Shown: one piece after another, positions 1 to 11,386 of the stretch
Position numbering within the stretch: the first letter of the stretch is position 1
Layout of the letters: each line of letters begins with the position of its first letter
NCBI GenBank assembly: GCA_007115705.1
Contig: QXEO01000411.1
Span: forward strand, 1,240,001 to 1,304,000
Origin: Dactylis glomerata
Lineage: Eukaryota > Streptophyta > Magnoliopsida > Poales > Poaceae
Direction: 5' to 3'
DNA length: 64,000 nt
The notes under the pieces: model-generated
What the model was told of the DNA's origin: nothing
The model's input: the letters and a program-made list of their open reading frames with translations, nothing else
Database searches by the model: none
Translations under genes and position numbers: made by a program

Positions 1-299
1 GTCCTCCACGTATCAGCACCGCGTGAGTTAAGGCCCCTACTATGTGCGAGAATTGAGGAGACGCGGCAAGATTTTTTCTCACCAGACGCGTGGGACGTGC
101 GGTCAAACAGAGTCAATGGCCGGCATGCGCTACGTGGGGCCCACCAAGCGTCTGGTCTTGTCAATGTCAAGTTATCCCTGCGATGGCTTGGCATGACAAC
201 TCGATGAATTGATGCCTCATCTCGGATGTCAACATGGGCCAAGTTTTTTGCTTTTCTGGAGGGGAGAAATCTTTCGAGTCACTGCTTTTTCGAGGTATG

Positions 300-1010
300 T
301 ACAATTGAAGCTTATCATCATGCTCTCCGCTAAATTCTTCGATCCCACAGTGCCTTTGTTTATTTCAAACGCGAACGTCGATTTCTCGAATTGCATTCTT
401 TTAGGCCTGCAGTGCCCTCGCTTTATCTAAGTATGAGTTTTCAAGATCTGTAGATCAATTTCCTAAGGTTTTCGGTACTTCTGTAATATTCGGGTTGTGA
501 TTGTCTGCCCCTCGAATTGCTCTCCCAGAATTTTCGATGTTTCTGCAGCATTCGAGTTGTGGTTTTCGGTCCCTCAAATCATTCTCTTTAGGCCGGCAGC
601 CCCTCAACATTATTCGAGGGTGGATTTCGACCCCTCGAATCATTTTCTTTAGGCCAGCAGTGCCTCTGTATTATTCGAGGTTGGATTTCGATCCCTTGAT
701 TCAATTTCTTCGGGCCCGCAGTGCTTATACTTTATTCGAGGATCGAATTTCAGTCCCTCGAATTGTTCTCTTCACGCTAGCAGCACCTCTACATCAGCCG
801 AGGTGGCCTTCAATCCAACAATTTGATGACTTCAGGCATGCAGCGCCCCTGCATTATTCGAGGGTGGATTCACAACCCATCGAGTTCGTCTTTTTAGGCC
901 AGCAGCGCCATTATTACTATCTTCTTATGGGCATCAGTCCCCCGATTTGTTTGCTTCAGGCCAATTCAAGTGTGGATTCATTCTTCTCGAATCTAATTTT
1001 TTGCCACTAA
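300..1010 (+). repeat. Decayed tandem repeat of about 60 bp in B1
   Basis: A unit with the recurring phrases GGCCAGCAGTGCCTCT, TATTATTCGAGG and TGGATTTCG repeats roughly every 60 bases about ten times, with heavy divergence. The same repeat occurs reverse-complemented in H at about 42050-42400 and weakly at 16600-16690, so it is an old feature of the family's 3' untranslated region. An open frame across it is a by-product of the repeat. Confidence 0.6.
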
Positions 1011-1573
1011 TCTTCTCATGTTTGCCCAAAATACGATAGCAATAGACTGATTCGGATGACGTACGTCAAGTACGACGATAAGTCCACAGTTGGCAACACT
1101 AGATGGCCCGGTATTCACATCAAGCGCGCTCTGCTGAGAAAATTTTCCGTTCCTACGGCATGAAGCATTGCATCGATGGACGCATCGAATGCATTACAAC
1201 CACTGGGCTTTGACCCGATGAGTCCACACGCGGCACGGGTCGAAGTAGCGCCAGTCCATGCAGGTTCGAGTCGGGGGACTCGAATCTGAGTAAGCTAACT
1301 GTTATTTTGCGACTAAGCAATTAACTGGACCCAGCGTGAGTTCCAGACTGGTTATTCCAATCCCTCTAGCAATAGATACATGATTTTTTGAGGCTTGCAA
1401 AAGCTTATTCAAATATCTTAACAACAATAGCGATTCGCTCGTGTACTTGTTTTCGATTTCATTATTTCTGTAGATACACGAGAAACGCTTGGCAACAGCT
1501 TGACGGAAGGTTGAGTTAATGAAATTAGAGTCCCTGTCCTAGTCTTCGACTACCCCAGACACTCGGAGGCTAT

Positions 1574-2137
1574 TGACAAAGGAATGACCCACGGGTCCAT
1601 GATATTGGCCTACCCGGTTTTCGGCCCAGGTAGGTGTCCACCGAAGGGATGACAAGGCCCACAAGCACAGTCGACTGGCGCGGCCCTGGAGCAAGACTTG
1701 GCGTATACTGCAAAGACTCGAAGAACAAGACCTAGTCGAATTAGGACTTGTCTAGGGATTATTCAAACCGCCTCTATCTGTAATTGGCTTGGAGAACAAT
1801 CCCGAGACCCAACATTCGCATATAAAAGGTTGGGAGGGAGATCTAGCACCCCCTAGACACTTTTTGCATCATCCACCTGAGCGCTCGAATCCTCGAGAGC
1901 TCCTCACCTTTGGCTAGATCCAATCTATGCCACCGCTGTAAAAACCACCGCTGTAAACACCTCAGCAATAAAGTCAGACAAGCAGGACGTAGGTCGTTAC
2001 CCGCCAAGGGGGCCGAACCTGGGTAAAACCTGTGTCTCTTTGCGTCGTCTGATCGCCGTCGAGTTCGCCGGATCCCCTGATCGCACCATGTCTCGAAAGC
2101 CCTCAAGCATGGGCATTGCCAGGGTCGAACCTCGTCA
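1574..2137 (+). repeat. LTR of B1 (564 bp)
   Basis: Starts TGACAAAGG and ends CTCGTCA, matching the 563-bp LTRs of H and the 565-bp LTR of B2. Core promoter TATAAAAG lies at 1821-1828. The tail contains the family phrase AAGCATGGGCATTGCC. Flank on the right is LINE reverse-transcriptase sequence. The partner 5' LTR is not in the window. Confidence 0.85.
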
Positions 2138-3821
2138 CATGTGGAGGGACTCATCCCACATTTAGTGGATGGTGGTGTGTCTATTCTCCAATACGCTGGA
2201 AATATGATAATTTGTTTGGAGCACAACCTAGAGAAAGCACTGAATATGAAACTAACCATTTAGGTCTCTCGACATTCCAATTTATTTTAGAAAACTTAAA
2301 AATGGTGAATGGAGACCAAACGAAGATAGATTTGAGAATAAAACTTAGTAGTTGGATTGGCAAGTTGTTATCTTGTGGGGACCGTCTAATTCTTATCAAT
2401 TCCGTACTCACAAGTCAGCTGATGTTCATGCTATCTTTTTTTGGAAATTCGAAAGGGAGTAAGAAAATATTAAACTTCTTTAGGTCTTGATTTTTTTTTT
2501 TTTTGCAAAGTGACGGCCATAAGAAGAAATACCGCTTAACAAAATGGAATGTGATTTGTCATCCAAAGGATCAAGGGGGTTTAGAATTAAAGTTCTGGAA
2601 TTAAAAAATAAATGCCATCTAGGCAAATGGCTTGATAAGTTGATGAATGAAAATGGGGTGTGGCAAGAATTACTACATAATAAATATTTGCACTCCAAAA
2701 CATTATCTCAGGTTTTGGTGCAGTACACTGACTACCCGTTTTGGAAAGATTTGATGAGAGTAAAAAAGTTCTTATTAGAGGTTCTTTCAATATATGTAAT
2801 GGTATAAGTAGGAGGATACGTGGTTAGGTGATAGACCGCTTGCAAACCAATATCCATCCCTTTATAATGTTGTGTGAAATAAGAACATAACGATTGCGAG
2901 TACTTTAATTTCAGAACCTCTGAATATAAGTTTCAGACATAGCTTGACCGGGGGTCAAAGGGATCGATGGCTCCACTTAGTTTAGAGGCTAATGGAGAAC
3001 TATTCAAGTGAGGAAGATGACGTCTTTCGATGGAGGTTAGTTGCTTCATGGAGGTTCTCGGTGAGGAGTATGTACTTAGACATGTTAAATGGAAATACGG
3101 TTTATCTAAGAAAGTATATATGGAAAATAAAAATATCGTTGAAGATTAAATATTCATGTGATTTGTGCGCAGAAAAGAAATTTTAACGAAAGACAATCTG
3201 ATTAACGTAATTGGCAAGGGAGTAAAAAATATTGTTTCTGTGATCACGAGGAGACGGTTCAACATCTTTTCATTGAATGCCTTTCGCAAGAATTATTTAG
3301 AATATTGCGCAGATGTCCTTTAATATTAATTCACCGACTAGCATATCAAATCATTTTAGTAATTGGCTCAATGGAATTATAAAGGCCGAGAAAGCCAATA
3401 TCAGAGTAGGTGTTTGTGCTATTTTCTAGGCGATATGGCATGTGAGAAATTACTTTATCTTTAACAAATTAAACTTCCTATCTTTCTTACAGGTTATCTC
3501 TTTGGCGACCCACTGGTTTCGTATATGGTCCTAGCTCCAGCTGGCAGAGCAACGCTAGGACATAGAATTTGGATAAAAGCGTTTGGTAATGGTTGCACAG
3601 GATATATACAACTAATTCGGGTGACGGTTTGACAAAAGATTGATATGTTGAAACGAAACCAAGCTTTGTCAAGTTGTATTTTTAGATGGCTGATCCATGT
3701 ATCCAGCCTAGCTGATCCATAAACTATAATAATATAATACTCTAAATAAAGTTTAATAAACTGCCGATATACATCAATTGATGCAGAGAGGCTGGGCAGC
3801 TCCCCGTTTTGAAAAAAATAT
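2138..3821 (+). pseudogene. LINE (non-LTR retrotransposon) remnant: end of reverse transcriptase to 3' tail
   Basis: Reading frames in series match the C-terminal half of plant L1-type ORF2. At about 2150-2265 is the palm region, where the catalytic Y-A-D-D tetrad reads YAGN, so polymerase activity is lost. Then come the stretch with KLSSWIGKLLSCGDRLILIN (to 2490), a segment with GVWQELLHNKYLHSKTLSQV (about 2650-2720), and a tail with a zinc-ribbon-like region (2990-3300). Stops and frame changes occur at about 2264, 2488, 2805 and 3184. The 3' end is near 3821, in a GATGCAGAGAGGCTGGG stretch followed by a short A-rich tail. The 5' half was separated by insertion of B1. Confidence 0.85.
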
Positions 3822-4660
3822 GCCAAGCTCAAATAGGCTGTCAGTTTTGACATGTCCGAACGAGAGGAAACAACATCTCCTGCACTGATCCACAGGGAAA
3901 ACCGTGCAGTTTTTGCACTACGCCTTTCGGCTGCGTAGGAGGGTGTCATACCGAGTTTAACTGGACCAGCAACATAAAGTAGTATGAAAGTATGTTGGTG
4001 ATACATGTAGGAATACAGAGGAAATAAAACTATCCTGTCAGTGTCAGGTGATCTTAGTTAATGTCTTCACTGCTCGGTCAGCACAACAATTCCATGCACG
4101 CCGTCTCACCCATCGAATCGAATGCTACTACTAGTTCGAAGAGGCGAGGAACATAGGGATGATTTTGCTAGGTTCTCGGTGGCACGAATTACGACAATTA
4201 ACATCCTACCTTCTGAAGATTAATCAAAACGTGCTAGCTGCTACTAGGAGAACAAGGAAATGACCGAGCAGTAACATACCAAAAGACAAGGAAATGGATG
4301 TAACATACCAAAAAAAAAAAAAAAAAGAACAAGGAAATGGATGTAACATACCAAACCAACTACATCAATTGTATTAGTTGGGCATTATGTGTAGGTTGAT
4401 AGTATCCAATCACTAGCAGCCTGGCGGAGGTGGTACGCAACCGTACGTCTACTTCATGTGACAATTTTTTTTAAGGACTGGCGCATAGTAAGAGCGACCT
4501 TTACCTCTTCTATTTCTGCTTGTTTCTCATGGCATGCCGCATGCGCTGTGAAAAAAATGATTACGGTATGGGTTACCTTCAGCGGGGAATCTGCCCTGCT
4601 ATTGCAACCAAAAACCTCTCTCAAAGGACAGACTACTTTGGTATTTAACAGAGATATATG
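3822..4660. other. Intergenic DNA with no recognised gene
   Basis: No coding pattern, structural RNA or recognisable transposon. The one visible structure is a short direct repeat at 4251-4356: three imperfect copies of an ACAAGGAAATG...TAACATACCAAA unit, the last two separated by an A run of about 17 bases. Confidence 0.5.
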
Positions 4661-4662
4661 TT

Positions 4663-4765
4663 TTCCCTCCTACCACTATGTATCCGGACATATTTTTTAT
4701 GTGTCCAGATTCAGGTAATGTCCAGATACATCCGTATTAGAACATGTAATAGTGGACGGAGGGAG
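4663..4765. mobile_element. Stowaway-like MITE (about 103 bp), degraded left end
   Basis: The right end reads TGGACGGAGGGAG followed by TA, the usual Stowaway terminus with a TA target. The left end, TCCCTCCTACCACTAT, is its imperfect inverted repeat (CTCCCTCCGTCCACTAT on the reverse strand). The interior is AT-rich with an internal inverted repeat around ATCCGGACAT and TGTCCAGAT. No coding capacity; such elements are mobilised in trans by Tc1/mariner transposases. Confidence 0.7.
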
Positions 4766-4767
4766 TA

Positions 4768-5339
4768 TATTCGTTTTGGTGGATAATCTTTTTTCCCCTA
4801 GTACTGTCTGCATAGCCAGACAAGTAGACCGGTAAATGGTTATTACTCAAGCTAAACGAACATAAATAAAAGAATTCTTTATTATGGAAAGGAGAGAGGT
4901 GATGTTTTCTTTTCATCATCAATCCCTCTGATACATCGATGTACATAGAAAGAACGAAAGAAGGACAAATACAAAAATGAAAACCAAGTGTTGGGAGTGA
5001 GATCAACGGACCTCTCTGATCACATGGAGCCTACCACAATCACAAACAGATAAGGCTGACAGCATGGAAATCCACGGTGTGACGCCACATATTAGCATAG
5101 GACAGATCCAGATCAGATCATATGGGCACCAATTAACTCTGCCCCTCACACTATCACATCATCTGGAGGTAGGAGATCCTCCTCTCCCTTATCTGATCCT
5201 GATGAACAATGAAGGTATTTGATTGGACCGGAATCATCGGCTGGTGAGCGCGCACACGTGTGTTTGCGTGCGCGTTTTTGTATCTATGTGTGTCTGTATG
5301 TATGTACATTGGTGATTTGGGTGTGTGCAGCTTGGTTTG
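4768..5339 (-). other. 3' flank / probable 3' UTR of the GATA gene
   Basis: No open frame of note. The stretch next to the GATA stop codon is expected to hold the 3' UTR and polyadenylation region of that minus-strand gene. I cannot fix the cleavage site. Confidence 0.4.
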
Positions 5340-6777
5340 TCAGCCATGTAGCAACGTGGATGCAGGTGGGGAAGACAATGTCATGAGCAACAACGCAGCC
5401 TCCTCCACTCCCATTAGAAACCTCCTTTCCTGGACCACCTGCAAGTTGCTGCTAGTGCTGCTGCTGTTGCTATTGCTATTGCTGTCTTTTACATCATTTG
5501 TTGTCGCCTCCTGGCTGTTATGTTGGAGCTGCTGCTGCTGCGGCTCCTTTTGATCTAGGCCAAGGTCTTGCCTCCTCTTCTTCCGGTACCGGATGCCGCA
5601 AGCGTTGCACAGAGACTGGGATAGCAGATTCGAATTGGAAGAGTTAGAAAGCTACATTCAGTTTATAATACTATTACAATGAGAATTTATTTATGCTCAG
5701 TACTCTTTAAGTGTATCAAAAAGTATGGCGCTAATGGTGCTATCAGAAGCACACCAAGGAAAAGGAAGAAGAGAGAGAATAGTCAACTTGCCGAAGCTTA
5801 AGTGATAAAGTATCTCTCCCCCTTTTGTACACAATTGGCACAGTAGTTAGCACTGTTGGAAGGAACGTCTCACCTAACCACCAGGTTCCGATCAAATTGA
5901 ATAGGCAGAAAAGGTCATCAAGACAAGTCATATTAGGATTCGACCAAAACCTAACTACAACCTGTCAAAGGGAAAACATTCCATCTTTCTAAAGCCAATC
6001 AGTCCAGCAATAAGAGGATGCTTCAGGAATCTTCCGAAAGTATGTCAGTTGCAATGATTGTATTGACGACCCAACTGCCTAAGGAACCAATAACTGAAGA
6101 ACTGGAGCGAACACACTAGCAATGGTGAAGAACTGAAGTTGTTCCTCCGTTTTGTCATAACTGACTCCATTGTTTAGATTATAGAGCATCTATTTATCGT
6201 GGAACCGAACATCAAAATCACCAAACTAGAATTTCCGTATGAATTAGATCAGTATTAAGAAGACATGTGTATTCCCAAATCCTTACTTGCAGTAAAAGCT
6301 CTAGTATCTTTGGATCAGATGAACATGAAGAGCTTGTATAAGAACAAGCAGCAAAAACAATTCGCATCACAAGCAGAGCTAGCAGCCGAGCATCAGCATA
6401 TATATCGACGTTCATTAAGATGATCAAATCAACCATGTGTACATGTTTCCCAATTCTGTTCCACCCCGATCTTAACAAACTGTACTGAAATATAAAGCAG
6501 GCATGGAGGCGATCGATGAAGCACTCACCCTGCGGCCGGTCGGCCCGCCGCGCCACATGGGCGTGGAGGTGGTGCGGCATTCGACGCAGCTCCTCCTCCC
6601 TTCCTCCACAACCCCGATCCCATCCACCTGCAAGGAGAACAAACCAGAAGTAATCAACATCGATCCAGTAGAGGCCAGACAAAGATCAACCTCCAGAATA
6701 CGGGGGGAACAACAGCAGCGGAAGGAGGAGAGCCGACGAACCGCGGCCGGATGTACCTTCCGATCGGAGGAACCCAT
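5340..6777 (-). CDS. LLM-domain B-class GATA zinc-finger transcription factor (3 exons, 131 aa)
   Basis: Exons on the minus strand: 6757-6777 (7 codons, MGSSDRK), 6529-6627 (33 codons) and 5340-5615 (91 codons plus stop). Introns of 129 and 913 bp have GT donors (GTACAT, GTGAGT) and AG acceptors (CCTTGCAG, ATCCCAG), all phase 0. The joined protein has one GATA finger, C21-X2-C24-X18-C43-X2-C46, with MWRGGPTG and, across the last junction, SLCNACGIRYRKKRR as the basic tail. A Gln/Asn/Ser-rich linker follows (about 65-98). Near the C-terminus is EEAALLLM (111-118), the leucine-leucine-methionine motif of B-GATAs related to Arabidopsis GATA15-17, GNC and CGA1, which are nuclear DNA-binding regulators of greening and growth. 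The intron inside the finger fits the family. Oddity: Arg at position 39, where family members usually have Pro before the R-S-L-C-N stretch. All frames are intact, so this is probably functional. Confidence 0.9.
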
Positions 6778-7060
6778 CGAGGCGGCACCGGATTACGGGT
6801 TATGTAGATCGGTCGGCGGATTGGTTGGAGGAAATATTCTTCTTTTTTCCTCGCTCTGTTTCTTCTTGAAGCGTGTAGTGAAGAGTAGTTTTTGGTGGGA
6901 AGGGGGAGAAGAGAAGAGAAGTGGAGCTAGGAGAAGAGGCTAAGGCGGTCGGAGTTGGAGCGTGGAAGCAAAGGAGCCAGCCTGCGTATGTGGGCGACAG
7001 ATAAGGGAGACGGCGACGTGGCGTTTCAGATTGGTTTGGGGTTTAAAAGGCAAGAGCGGA
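6778..7060 (-). promoter_or_regulatory. 5' leader and proximal promoter of the GATA gene
   Basis: Upstream of the ATG is a pyrimidine-rich leader (about 6880-6950, CTTCTC tracts on the minus strand), typical of plant 5' UTRs. A weak TATA-like TTTTAAAC lies near 7048-7055. A GATA-factor site AGATAAGG is at 6999-7006, possibly allowing regulation by this or another GATA factor. The transcription start is not determinable from sequence alone. Confidence 0.45.
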
Positions 7061-8948
7061 TGTCCAAGTGTATTGCTGTTCGTGACATTTGGAAGCAATT
7101 TCATGGAAACTTTAAGGCTTTCCTTTCGTCCATCGATTGAGTCAAAGATTTTTTTAGGATGCGGCTAGGGTCCCTAAAAGATACTCGCTCTTATCGATCG
7201 GAAATAAGTGAACGAAGAGACTAAAGTTCGGCACATGGACTGCTGCTAGTGCTTTAGTTGCAGACATACCCCATTGAGTTACTTTGGTGCAGACCATAGT
7301 TATTGTTACTTTTTGAAATAAGTGGTGGCCCGAGATATAGTGGTAGGCAACGTACCGTAACAGAATGCTGCATGACCCTCGATAGGATCAGGAATGGGAG
7401 ACGACCTCAACATCCGCAAGAAGGCTCCTCTCTCAACTAGATTACACTAGCATACAGCTCGTGCGTTGCTACGGCACCACACTAAATCAAATGATCAACC
7501 TTTCTCGTAATTCACTTGAATCCAAATGTCATGGATAGTGAAAATAACAGAAAATCTATTTTACATATGTAATAGTGAAAATCATAGGATGACTCCAAAA
7601 AAAATATTTACAGATCTCACCCTGCCACCACTTCATTAGTGTATTTACGTATTAAATAGTAGGTGATATCTAATAAATAAATGAATTAATTAATTAATTA
7701 CTTAATTCGTAATAACTTGCTCATAATAATTTATACTTTCAAATAATACTATAATCCAAGTATATATGTTATTAATTAAGTGCAATAGTAATATAGTTAT
7801 TTGCCCCTTCTTGCATAAAACTGACCCTGTAACCAAATAGTTCAGACTGACCATAACTGAACTGCCAAATCAACTCCTGCTTAGCTTCGTTCTGGTGCTG
7901 CGAACACCTTGAGAGGTCGTAGACAGGGGATCTCACAAGTATCAACGACAACTATCTTGGCGTCGTCAGACTGCTGGTAGTATCAACTCTCCAGGATGGC
8001 GACTGTGGAGGTTGGCTATAACCTATAAGGACCATGGACTGCATGTGTAATCTGGAAGGAATAATTTCACAATAACTTCTATGCAAGACAATTCATGCAC
8101 CAAACTATAATATTTGAAATGGAGAGAGTGCATTGAGGGTGCATGGACAATCCTAGTTGCAGCAGCAACATCATGCAAGTGAAGTGAAAAACATACACTG
8201 TAATTTTTTATCAAGGTTCATAGAGGCTATGCTAAAATTATGAATCAGCATGAGACAGAATCTAACATATGAAGTTATCTATCTTAGCAAAATTCCCTAT
8301 TCGATCATAAATCTCCACAATCTGATTAAAGAAGTAACCCATACACCACCAGATGACATCGGGCATATGCCAAGCTGTATAATACTCATAATTGCTGCTC
8401 ACCATTGATTCAGGGACGTGCCGCCGAGCAGATATAACCATTGTTTCTTTGTTAGAAACAAATAAGGTGTTTAGATTATGCATTGAGGGGATGAGATGGA
8501 TCAAGATGCAGCTACAGAATCGGCTCTCACATGGCATGTGGCTGAGCACCCATGTCACTTTGCTTCTCATCATTCTACCAAAGTTTTATGAACATTGCAA
8601 GTCGCATATACCAAATAGCAGGTACCGACCTCTGGCTTTCTAGGGAATGCATCATACAGAGTATATCATATCTAACAAATTCAAATAACTTGAAGTTCAT
8701 ACGACAAGTTACTCACCATCTCTTAGTTACTGCTATCTTCCTTTCATGCAGTAACACAAACATGCACGGAGCATAAACACCACTCTACCACGACAAGGGA
8801 TTTCAATCAATCAGGCACGAAAACTATAGAGCGGGGAACAAACTGAATTGTGCACAGTCGATCGCAGTAGCATCGGCCTTTTGTGCTGCTCTCATATTAG
8901 CTGCTGGTTCAGCACAATGCTCGCCGATGCCCTAGCTCTCCCTGCAAC

Positions 8949-8949
<1 letters not shown>
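7061..8949. other. AT-rich intergenic region without a recognised gene
   Basis: Includes a short (AATT)n tract near 7684-7702. Open frames up to 103 codons (8262-8573, minus) match nothing I recognise and show no convincing splice or codon pattern. It could contain introns, UTRs or regulatory DNA of a gene starting near 9324. Confidence 0.4.

Positions 8950-8978
<29 letters not shown>
8950..8978. repeat. Homopolymer of 29 C
   Basis: Uninterrupted C run on the plus strand (G run on the minus strand). It can form an i-motif or G-quadruplex and is prone to length variation and to sequencing or assembly error, so its exact length is uncertain. Confidence 0.9.
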
Positions 8979-8979
<1 letters not shown>

Positions 8980-9003
8980 ATCTGGCGCCACCGTCCGGCA
9001 CCT

Positions 9004-9333
9004 CTAGCGATGTGCAACTCCTAGCCCATCCCCCTGCATCCCGGGTATTCTTGACCTGATCGGATCAGCGCTCGAGACCAAGAGAGGCCTGGGGTATGGG
9101 AGGAGAACGCGGAGTTGATGCCTATGGCTTCCCCTCGGTGCATGTTGGAGGTTGATCCTGCCGGCGGTCCTCACCGAGAGCATCGGCCTCATCTCCTCCA
9201 AGCTGGACGCCGCACGAGACGCTCGTCGTGAGTACCGGAAGTGCACGAGGCAGATATGCTGGCTCCCATCCAGCGCACGAGCGGATGGTGGGACGATACT
9301 GAAAGCTCGACTTCGAGCTTCCATGGTGACCAA
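9004..9333 (-). CDS. Hypothetical ORF / possible first exon, unrecognised
   Basis: On the minus strand a TATATAT box at 9415-9421 precedes, by about 90 bases, an ATG at 9324 in good context (CACCATGG); the frame is open to 9004 (106 codons from this ATG, 109 from the upstream in-frame ATG at 9331-9333). The product is Arg/Ser/Ala-rich and resembles nothing I know. A GTGAGG donor after the codons for RPMLS would make it a short first exon. GC content is clearly higher than in the surrounding DNA. It could equally be a gene fragment or chance. Confidence 0.2.
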   Translation of the reverse strand: MVTMEARSRAFSIVPPSARALDGSQHICLVHFRYSRRASRAASSLEEMRPMLSVRTAGRINLQHAPRGSHRHQLRVLLPYPRPLLVSSADPIRSRIPGMQGDGLGVAHR

Positions 9334-9715
9334 ACTTTGGCGAGTTTGTGCGATGGATTTTACGGAGATTTTTTTTGGTTTCTTCTAGGGTAATCAAAAC
9401 AAGAGGAGAGGCGGTATATATGGGCAGATTTTCATGGACGAGGGGGAAGCTAAAAATAGGATGGGTGATTGATTGTTAGCGCTAAAAATGGTATGGGATT
9501 ATTGATTACCATGATATGGTGATTGGCTATTTGTATTTTAGTTTTTTTTGTTAGGGGTTTTTTTGTCAGACACATGTTGTATGTCGAGTGGGTGCCTTCA
9601 CCACCCACTCAAATCTTATAGGTAAGAAGATAGGATTCGCGACGAGCCCTCCGGAGGGAGCGGGATCGGCGATAGACTGAAACTTCAGGGTCTGGATAGG
9701 AGATTTCTGCCATCG
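9334..9715. other. Low-copy flank next to element A
   Basis: Contains the TATA box mentioned for the 9004-9333 candidate, T-rich runs and, from about 9566, a GC-richer stretch. It ends at the target site of element A. No gene recognised. Confidence 0.4.
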
Positions 9716-9720
9716 GGCAC

Positions 9721-11372
9721 TGATGCGGCACGGTGTTGATGATGTAAAGCACCGTCTAGTTGGGAACCCCAAGAAGAAGGTATGATGAGCACAACAGCAA
9801 GTTTTTCCCTCAGTAAGAAACCAAGGTATGTCGATCCAAAGGGGAAGAAGCCAAACGACTGAAGGTGATGCTTGCTAGCCTAGTGACACTCCAACAAGGG
9901 CGTCGTTAACGATATAACGAGTTAGCGCATCTTCAACTAGTAGCAACATGGAACCTGCACACAACACAACCAAATACTTTGCTCCCAACTTACGATGAGG
10001 TTGTCAATCTCACCGGTTTGCTGTAAACAAAGGAATGAGCGTATCGAGTGAAAATAGTAATAGTATGCGAGTAAAGTAAATAGTGCGAGTAAAGTAAACA
10101 GGTGATAGCAATATAAAGGAAATAGGACCGGGGTCCATAGTTCACTAGTGGTGTCTCTCCATAAGATAAAATAACACATGCTGGGTAAACAAATTACAGT
10201 TGGGCAATTGATAGAATAAAGACAACGTGATATGTCAAGAGGATCACTATGAGATTTACTCTGGGCATTACAACAAGATACGTAGACCGCCATCCAACTG
10301 CATCTATGACTAATAATCCACTTGTGGCAAATCAATCTGAGAACTCCACAAGTATTAAGTTGCGAACAACAGATAACTGCATTAAGCAAAGTGTGTAATG
10401 TAAACAAAGCATATGCCCTTAAGCATATGAATGTTGTTTTCCCCCTAGTAGCAACAGCACATCTACAACCTTAGAGGTTTCTGTCACTCCCCCAGATTAA
10501 ATAGAGGCATGAACCCACTATCGAGCATAAATACCCCCTCTTGGAGTCACTAGCAACTACTCGGCCAAGATAGCTACTAACAACGGAGAGCATGCAAGAT
10601 CATAAACAACATAGAGATAATATAAGATAAAATTCAGTACATCAACTCAATCATAACACCAATATTCATCGGATCCCAACAAACACAACATGCAGAATTA
10701 CATAACGGTGATCTCGATCATGTAAGGCAGCTCACAAGATCTAAACATGAAGCACATGGTGGAGAAGACAACCATCTAGCTACTGCTATGGATCCATAGT
10801 CCAAGGTACACTACTCACTTATCGCGCCGGAGGCAAGCATGGCGATGAAGAAGACCTCCGGTGGTGATTCCCCTCTCCGGCAGGGTGCCGGGAAGAGCTT
10901 CTGGACCCTCCCGATCTCGTGTCGACGACGGCGGCGGATCGCGATGTGTTTCTGGAAAAGTGATCGGGTGTTTAGGTTTTTCCCGTCGGGAGGTCTTTAT
11001 AGGTGAAAGGGCGGCATCAGAAGTGGACCAAGGGGCCCACACCACAGGCGGGCGCGAGCCAGGGCCAGGCCGCGCCCCCTGGTGATGTGGTCGCCCTCTA
11101 GCTCGGCTCCGTCTCCTCTTCGGTCTTCTGGAAGCTCCGTTAAATATCTGGACTTCTGGCTTTTGTTTCGTCCAATTCCGAGAATATTTCCTGTGTAACT
11201 TTTCTGAAAGACAAAAACAGCAGAAAACAGGGAACTGACACTGTGGCATCTCGTTAATAGGTTAGTTCTAGAAAATGCATAAAAATGCCACGAAGTGTAA
11301 TGAAACACTAAGCAAATGGTGTAAAAACAAGCATGGATCATCAAAAATTATGGATACGTTGGAGACGTATCA
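9721..11372 (-). repeat. 3' LTR of A
   Basis: Minus-strand ends TGATACGTC...GCATCA. Core promoter CTATAAAG on the minus strand at 10995-11002. A 144-codon frame (10815-11249) recurs in the sister LTRs but shifts freely and is not a gene. Confidence 0.93.
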
Positions 11373-11386
11373 GCATCCCCAAGCTT
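11373..11386 (-). other. Polypurine tract of A
   Basis: AAGCTTGGGGATGC on the element strand, directly next to the 3' LTR. Near-copies lie inside the element at about 13309-13322 and 13363-13376. Confidence 0.75.

Larger units (their letters stand above)
1..2137 (+). mobile_element. 3' end of a Tat-type Ty3/gypsy retrotransposon (B1), 5' part outside window
   Basis: Non-coding 3' internal region (1-1573) followed by one LTR (1574-2137). The internal part matches, in reverse complement, the 3' internal region of the complete element H (about 41510-42850) and also 16600-17247: same order of a decayed repeat, a small hairpin, then a polypurine tract. The tract at 1559-1573 is CTCGGAGGCTAT, a degraded form of the intact tracts in H and B2. 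The element sits inside a LINE reverse-transcriptase region, because LINE coding sequence resumes directly at 2138. No coding sequence of its own remains in view. Assignment to Tat follows from H, which carries the domains. Confidence 0.8.

Noticed and set aside
5260..5553. 97-codon plus-strand ORF rich in Leu and Cys
   Set aside because: It is the complement of GATA exon 3; the Leu run mirrors the CAG/AGC-rich codons of the Gln/Ser linker.
6503..6943. 146-codon plus-strand ORF over the GATA exons
   Set aside because: Antisense shadow of GATA exons 1-2 and leader; the minus strand has the zinc finger and splice sites.
8262..8573. 103-codon minus-strand ORF as a gene
   Set aside because: AT-rich, no recognised similarity, no clear splice or start context; kept only as intergenic.
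10815..11249. 144-codon frame in the A LTR, repeated at 15900-16334 and 29831-30265
   Set aside because: It lies in the promoter/leader part of an LTR, is shared only because the LTRs are copies, and changes frame and sequence freely between them.
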